Shown here: piece by piece, positions 59,412 through 64,000 of the stretch
Layout: each line of letters starts with the position of its first letter
How positions within the stretch are numbered: position 1 is the stretch's first letter
Origin: Coemansia sp. RSA 1804
Lineage: Eukaryota; Kickxellomycota; Kickxellomycetes; Kickxellales; Kickxellaceae
Direction of reading: 5' to 3'
NCBI GenBank assembly: GCA_027578815.1
Contig: JANBTH010000013.1
Span: 1-64,000 of the forward strand
DNA: 64,000 bases
Notes under the pieces: model-generated
The model's input: the letters and a program-made list of their open reading frames with translations, nothing else
What the model was told of the DNA's origin: nothing
Databases searched by the model: none
Program-made: the position numbers and the translations under genes

Positions 59412-60158
59412 TAGGTAGTCTTGAAAGGAATTTTATGAAAGTATTATGTGACCATGAATCATATGGCAAGTGTCATGTGTTTACTTGCAGATGTCATAAT
59501 GTTGTGACATGATAGTTAACAAATAATAGCTGTGGTGCTTGGTCAAAGCCTTACCACAGGGCAGCATGTTGCCAATATGTTGTGTTCAGGTTATTTTATC
59601 ATGAAAACAGTCTTTCTAACACACTAATAAAAAGTGTGATTAGCTTTGCTGGTTGAATAGACCCTCTCCTAGGGATTCTTAGAATTGGAGGGTTCTATGA
59701 GATTATTTTTTTGTGCATTCACTGCTCTAGGCAGTTCCTACTACGAATATAACCAAAGACTACAAAGTCTGTATAATACCTAACACAATTTACTATTTTT
59801 GCATTCTACATTTTCTTTTCTTTTACTTTTCCATTACTGAAAGTGCCTACTTGAATTTTTCAAGTTTAAAAACTTAGACCATTAATAGTTCAAGTAACAC
59901 AACAACAGATAAATAAGGGTAAAAGTTTTTTATTTCTTCTTTCACATTTATTTTAAAGATGCAACTAAAAACAAAGCCCAAGAATAGTTATCTTATTGTA
60001 TTCATTATAGATAGCAAGTGCTATTGCTTTTATCTTTTCAAGATAGCCGAAACAGAGCTGGACAGAACTCTATAGAGTTTCCAATCAGATACATAGTCTG
60101 GACCTCCAAAATCTAACAAAGCATTCTTGGGGCTGTGAGAAAAGTAATTATCAAATTT
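59412..60158. other. AT-rich region, no secure gene
   Basis: A 25-codon frame at 59435-59512 reads MKVLCDHESYGKCHVFTCRC and is Cys/His-rich, but with no homologue in the window I do not call it a gene. Small palindromes occur near 59847-59864 and 60067-60080. Nothing else seen. Confidence 0.45.
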
Positions 60159-60224
60159 TTACTTATGAAGTTTGCAAGCTGCTTGTGCTTCAACACAATC
60201 AATGCAAGTCTGCTGATACGGCAT
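60159..60224 (-). CDS. C-x2-C-x6-C-x2-H mini-protein, copy 2
   Basis: From the only in-frame ATG downstream of the TATA box (60224), the product would be just 21 aa: MPYQQTCIDCVEAQAACKLH plus K. The frame stays open upstream to 60365 from a TTG, but that start overlaps the TATA box, so the longer form is unlikely unless splicing occurs. The C-terminal motif TCIDCVEAQA-x-CK-x-H is identical in spacing to copy 1. The upstream frame includes a Thr/Asn run not found in copy 1. It may be a shortened relic or a functional short peptide. Confidence in translation is modest; confidence in homology is high. Confidence 0.45.
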   Translation of the reverse strand: MPYQQTCIDCVEAQAACKLHK

Positions 60225-60344
60225 TATGGAAGTGGTGTTGTTGGTAGTGGTGTTATTTGAACTGAGTTGTAAATACTGTTGTGTTGCTGGATATGGTAGT
60301 GATGATAGGGATCTTTCAATGGCAAACAGGGCAAGGCAAACGTG

Positions 60345-60356
60345 CTCTTTTATATG
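60345..60356 (-). promoter_or_regulatory. TATA box of C-x2-C mini-gene copy 2
   Basis: Minus strand reads ttcacatataaaagagcacg, about 125 bp before the ATG at 60224. The spacing equals that of copy 1 and of the zinc-ribbon units. Confidence 0.65.
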
Positions 60357-60365
60357 TGAATGCAA

Positions 60366-61197
60366 AATAAATTAGAAATTCTATTTGTTCATTAGTATCT
60401 CCCATGTCAGAATAATTAAAAATAGAATGCTGTGTGGTGGTCAAGTGTTTTTATCCGGATTTTGTTGAGTAATTTGACAATTTAATATGATTTTCTTAAA
60501 AGAAATATTGCTTTCATTTAAATGTACAGCATATTGTACGTTGTTTAATATAGGAGGTTGAAAGAAGATTTTTTTAAAACCACTCACATTAAACCACTGA
60601 AACATGGAATTGAACAAAAATAGAGATAAAAACGGAAATCCCCCACCAATATAAGACTGTACTCTGCTAGTAAATTAGATGAGTGAGTGTTGAATAGGCC
60701 TGACCAGTCAGCATACAAGGACGCATATTCAGATAAACCCGAGAGCCAAGTCTCCAGCTGCGCAGAGTTTGTGAGGATTATACAAGGACGCTGCGGATGC
60801 TTTATTTATTTGAAATATTTTAAATTTTTAATAAACCCCTACGCTCTTATTTATTACGCTAGATATACTATGCTACAATGCTTCCTGCCTTGACAATCCG
60901 ATTTGATGCTTGGAATATGAGTAGTGAGTATTTCACAAGAAAAACGTAGATATGAACATGTCCCTACTTGCAAATGGCTAGAAAGACAGATACTAAATTG
61001 GGATAAATTCAACACCACTTCCAGCAACAGGAAACAAATAGATTGTAGAGTATCCCCAAAATAAATCCGGCTCAGGGCCAGCCCTCCCATCCCGGTTTTT
61101 TCCTGCTTGATAATAGCCGATGGCGCACATATCAGTAGCAAAGCAAGTACCACTTTCTTGAAAGTAGAGAAAAACGAAGAGAAAGAGGAATCTACTG
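60366..61197. repeat. Duplicated AT-rich block, copy 2, and spacer
   Basis: From 60366 to about 61000 this aligns with 56546-56920. The last part, 61000-61197, is the 3' region of the mannosyltransferase gene. No other gene seen. Confidence 0.6.
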
Positions 61198-62388
61198 CTA
61201 CTTTTCCGCCTTGTCGGGAAGCCCAGCAAGCTCCAACGCACGGCTTTTGACAACATCTTCGGTGCGACCGAACCGGCGGTTGCACACGGAGCGATACATG
61301 TAGTCGCTGCTACGGGGACACACGCACTGCGAAACCATGTCGGGCTTGTTAGGACAGTGCGCGTAGCCGGGATGGTGGTAGCCGATATCCTCAAACCAGT
61401 GGAGCTGGTCCTTGCGCAGAAGCATAGCTGCTGCCAGCGAGTGGACTGGCGCATCGCCCCAGCGCTCGTAGAAGAAGCCGCCGGCGCGGTCCAGGTGCTG
61501 GAAGTACGACTCGTAGGCCTCGCTGCGGTAGAACGACAAGTCGACTATCTCAAAGTTGGACCAAAAGTGACACATCGTGTACTTTGAATTGTCGGTGACG
61601 GCCCACCGGATGAAGCTCTTATCGGGGAGCATATCTGGGTTCTGCAGAATCCACTTGCGCGTAGTTTCCCACAGCGTCTCCACCGTGTCTGCCTTTTCCA
61701 TTGGCGAAATGGTGAAGCCATACACGAGTCTGTTGTCTCTCATGTATCTGAATGGGTCGTATGGGATGTCGCAAAAGTACGATACGCCGGGCTCTATCCG
61801 CCAGTAGTAGTCCAGATCCTTAAGCAACGGATGCTTGTGCACAAATCCCGACTGGTACCGGCACATCAGGCGGTACGAGTAGCTGCCTCCGTATATGTAT
61901 CTATCCTTGTTGCGCTTGAGCGCCTCCTGCACAGCCTCTTCGGACACGTGTTCTGAAAGCCCCCAGTGTTCCGGCGGCAGCTTTCCAAAGTGGACAGGCG
62001 CCTTTGTCATTGCCCGGACGCCTTCTTTGAACTCTTCTGTGAAGTCCTCATCGTTGATGAACACGTACGGATATCCGAAGCGCCGGTTGAACCGATCCTC
62101 CACCTGCCTGATAGTTGCCCGCATTCCATCCAGCTCGGAGTTTCGTACCAGCGCCACCATAGCCGCACGAATCGGGCTGCTGTCGCCTGTGCTGTTTGTG
62201 AATAGATGCTGCTCATTGTTATTGTTGTTGTTATAGTATTTGTTGTTGCTTGCTGGAGCGCCACCGCTTGCGCTCCATCCCTCGGTTGCTGCTGCTTTGT
62301 TGACGTAGTCGATGTATTTGTACACTGAGGCTACTCCCAGCGCAACTATCAGCAGGAGCATTAGCCGCTTTACCTGTGTGTTTGCCAT
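61198..62388 (-). CDS. Alpha-1,2-mannosyltransferase, KRE2/KTR family (GT15)
   Basis: The 396-aa type II membrane protein has an N-terminal anchor (VKRLMLLLIVALGVASVYKYI) and a short Asn-rich stem, then the GT15 catalytic domain. Diagnostic segments are YWRIEPGVSYFCDIPYDPF, YGFTISPME, CHFWSNFEIVDLSFYRS, GGFFYERWGDAPVHSLA and WFEDIGYHHPGYAHCP. These Golgi enzymes add alpha-1,2-linked mannose from GDP-mannose to O- and N-linked glycans. The mucin-like and GPI-type proteins in this window are likely substrates, though this is only inference. The member cannot be assigned to a specific KTR by sequence alone. The coding part ends with KAEK-stop. The gene lies just past the second AT-rich compartment. 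Confidence 0.95.
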   Translation of the reverse strand: MANTQVKRLMLLLIVALGVASVYKYIDYVNKAAATEGWSASGGAPASNNKYYNNNNNNEQHLFTNSTGDSSPIRAAMVALVRNSELDGMRATIRQVEDRFNRRFGYPYVFINDEDFTEEFKEGVRAMTKAPVHFGKLPPEHWGLSEHVSEEAVQEALKRNKDRYIYGGSYSYRLMCRYQSGFVHKHPLLKDLDYYWRIEPGVSYFCDIPYDPFRYMRDNRLVYGFTISPMEKADTVETLWETTRKWILQNPDMLPDKSFIRWAVTDNSKYTMCHFWSNFEIVDLSFYRSEAYESYFQHLDRAGGFFYERWGDAPVHSLAAAMLLRKDQLHWFEDIGYHHPGYAHCPNKPDMVSQCVCPRSSDYMYRSVCNRRFGRTEDVVKSRALELAGLPDKAEK

Positions 62389-64000
62389 TTTTTTGGGGGG
62401 GGGAGGAGCAAGGTTCTATGCTGTATGATGTGGACGAGAAAGAAGTGAAAAGATAAAGAAAAAGAAGGAAATAAATTTACGAATTTGTAAAGGAAGAAGA
62501 GAAAGAAGGACAAGACAAAGATGTGTTTGTAGAGGCCGGACTACTCTTTACTCTTTTCCTCACGCGGCAGTACAAGACTAGCGCCAAGAAAAAACGGATG
62601 AATGGAAAAAAGGCTATGCAAGAATAAGTAAAGATAAAAGCAGTAACGAATAATAAATAAACTTTTTTCAAAAGAGAAAAGAGGCAAAATGCAAACCAAT
62701 AAAATGGAAACAAAGTGTCAAGCACCACTTGCTTTTTTTTCTGTATGCCTTGAATTACTATGATCGATGGAAAACGAGAAGCACTTTTACATATCTTTGC
62801 AATCTTTCATTCTCTCTTCTCCCCCAAAATAGCGCCATGTGCAACGAGTAGTGGTGATCCAACCACTCAAAGTGATGTAGTTCTTGCATAGGCAACAAGT
62901 GATTAAAAGTCTTGGCAAAAGCTATAAAAAGAAAATGACCAGCAAACAGTCTGACCCACTTTTTGCAACCTACACTTTTGTTGCACAACAGAAGGAAGAA
63001 ACGCCATGGAGAAGCAGCAGCAGCCTTTGCCAAGACCGCGGACCGTCGGCATACGCATCACACTCACACGGATGCATTTATGATCAAAATAGATGAGTGA
63101 AATTGCCTTTGGCGGAAAAAAAAGTCATCAGTCCAACGACCAAAAATATCTGTATTCTGTACACTTTGTACCACAATCGGCTCTTTGTATAAATTAATGT
63201 ATTATCTGGGTAGACTCAGCTGATAGTAGACAGGCTAACCGTCTTGAATGTATAAATAGAAAAACAAAGAACGTTAAAAGTGATAAAAAGGTGTAAAAAG
63301 TTAAAAAAAACCATAAAGATTGTTGATTTAGAAAGAGAAGAAGGAAAGGGTCTTTTTGGGATACAAGACCGTTTAAAGAATCTCGACAGTTAGCATAGCT
63401 GCGCTTTCAATGGTGATATGTCTCATTGGCTAATTTAAATACGACGCCAATCAAATGTAAAATTACCAGCAATATGGATATAGTTGGACACATGCTCCCG
63501 TTTTCACTTTACTCTAACAAGATGTGTGCAGAACTTGACCTTGCTTTTTTTTCCATTTTCCTAGTAAGCATGTAAATATGGTTTCAGGCTCCGACAGTTT
63601 GAACAGTCATCACAAACTTTGAGCATTTATTATTAAAATTCCAATTACTTGATGATCTGCTAATTATTTCAAGCTTTAGATCGGGAGAGCTCTTCCTTTT
63701 ATTTTGCAAATGACCATCTTGTAAAAAAGGAGTGAATGTGTAGAAAAATGGATTTTCCGGTGCATATTGTAAAATAAAAGTCCAGAAAAGGAGAAATGCA
63801 ACACGAGCCGGATAATACGTATACAAGTTTCTTCCTGGTTTGCTTTGTTTTATTCATTCTTTTCTACAGTTGAACACAAGCGGGAGTAATGGAAAAAGGA
63901 AACAGGAGAGAGGGAGACGGGGTAATCAGAAATGGATCGGGAAAAAAAGAAGAGGAAATAAGCACACTGCATTGGAAACGACGCACGAGCTGGCAACAAA
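62389..64000. other. 1.6-kb region without a recognisable gene
   Basis: Starts with the mannosyltransferase promoter (a C/G run at about 62394-62404 on the plus strand, with purine tracts). The rest is AT-rich. The open frames (up to 91 codons) show no family resemblance, and no repeat in common with the AT-rich compartments is evident. A gene continuing past 64000 is possible. Confidence 0.5.

Noticed and set aside
60225..60365. Extending C-x2-C mini-protein copy 2 to 68 aa
   Set aside because: The only upstream start is TTG and it overlaps the TATA box, so a transcript would not contain it.
62884..63096. 70-codon frame and others at the right edge
   Set aside because: Low-complexity, no homology, no support from context.

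Overview
The window is the left end of a fungal chromosome. It opens with 86 bp of C-strand telomere repeat (CCCTCTAA and CCCCTCTAA units) and then runs through a subtelomere into gene-dense core DNA. The core genes are typically eukaryotic: Elp1, Clf1/Crooked neck, ubiquilin, mitochondrial uL15, BolA, a GT15 mannosyltransferase, a GH37 trehalase and Cid1-type nucleotidyltransferases. Nearly all read as single open frames, are GC-rich with C/G third positions, and are separated by short AT-rich gaps with pyrimidine tracts. A nearly intron-free, early-diverging fungus fits; Kickxellales/Coemansia-like is my best guess, but this is inference and not proven by anything here.

Layout. 1-2.4 kb: telomere, a telomere-linked RecQ-type helicase fragment, a 280-bp foldback element and AT-rich filler. 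2.4-8 kb: ELP1 and a polyglutamine protein on the minus strand. 8-17.4 kb: five secreted or cell-surface proteins on the minus strand, including a 746-aa mucin-like repeat protein. Two plus-strand enzymes, a phytanoyl-CoA dioxygenase-like protein and a 3-hydroxyisobutyrate dehydrogenase-like protein, sit among them. 17.4-19.4 kb holds no recognisable gene. 19.4-20.6 kb: an NAD-epimerase-like protein. 20.6-24.9 kb: an AT-rich compartment built from three diverged ~1.2-kb tandem units. Each unit carries a TATA box and a 41-43 aa zinc-ribbon mini-protein resembling RNA polymerase subunit Rpb12. 24.9-31.1 kb: a UPF0643-like protein, ubiquilin, a class 3 lipase and two TRAIP-like RING paralogues. 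32-36.4 kb: two tandem nucleotidyltransferases. 37-55.7 kb: trehalase, a GPI-type protein, an SLC35F transporter, BolA, a cytochrome b5 reductase-like protein, a UPF0014 membrane protein, Clf1, a giant GPCR-like protein and mitochondrial uL15. 55.9-61 kb: a second AT-rich compartment with a duplicated ~0.6-0.8-kb block coding for another mini-protein family (C-x2-C-x6-C-x2-H). A 5'-truncated LINE bounded by a 15-bp target-site duplication lies between the two blocks. 61.2-62.4 kb: a KRE2/KTR mannosyltransferase. 62.4-64 kb holds no recognisable gene.

The most unusual signal is the AT-rich compartment set. It contains five tiny Cys-rich genes in two families, each with a CATATAAAAG-like TATA box about 120 bp before its ATG. 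All five are too short for ordinary gene finders. The compartments also carry two dispersed hairpin elements, each found both near the telomere and near the internal LINE, with paired stem changes between copies. Gene coordinates are firm. Where a reading frame opened on a non-ATG codon I moved the start to the first sensible ATG (ubiquilin, second nucleotidyltransferase, SLC35F, Clf1, UPF0014, uL15, the 39.6-kb secreted protein).
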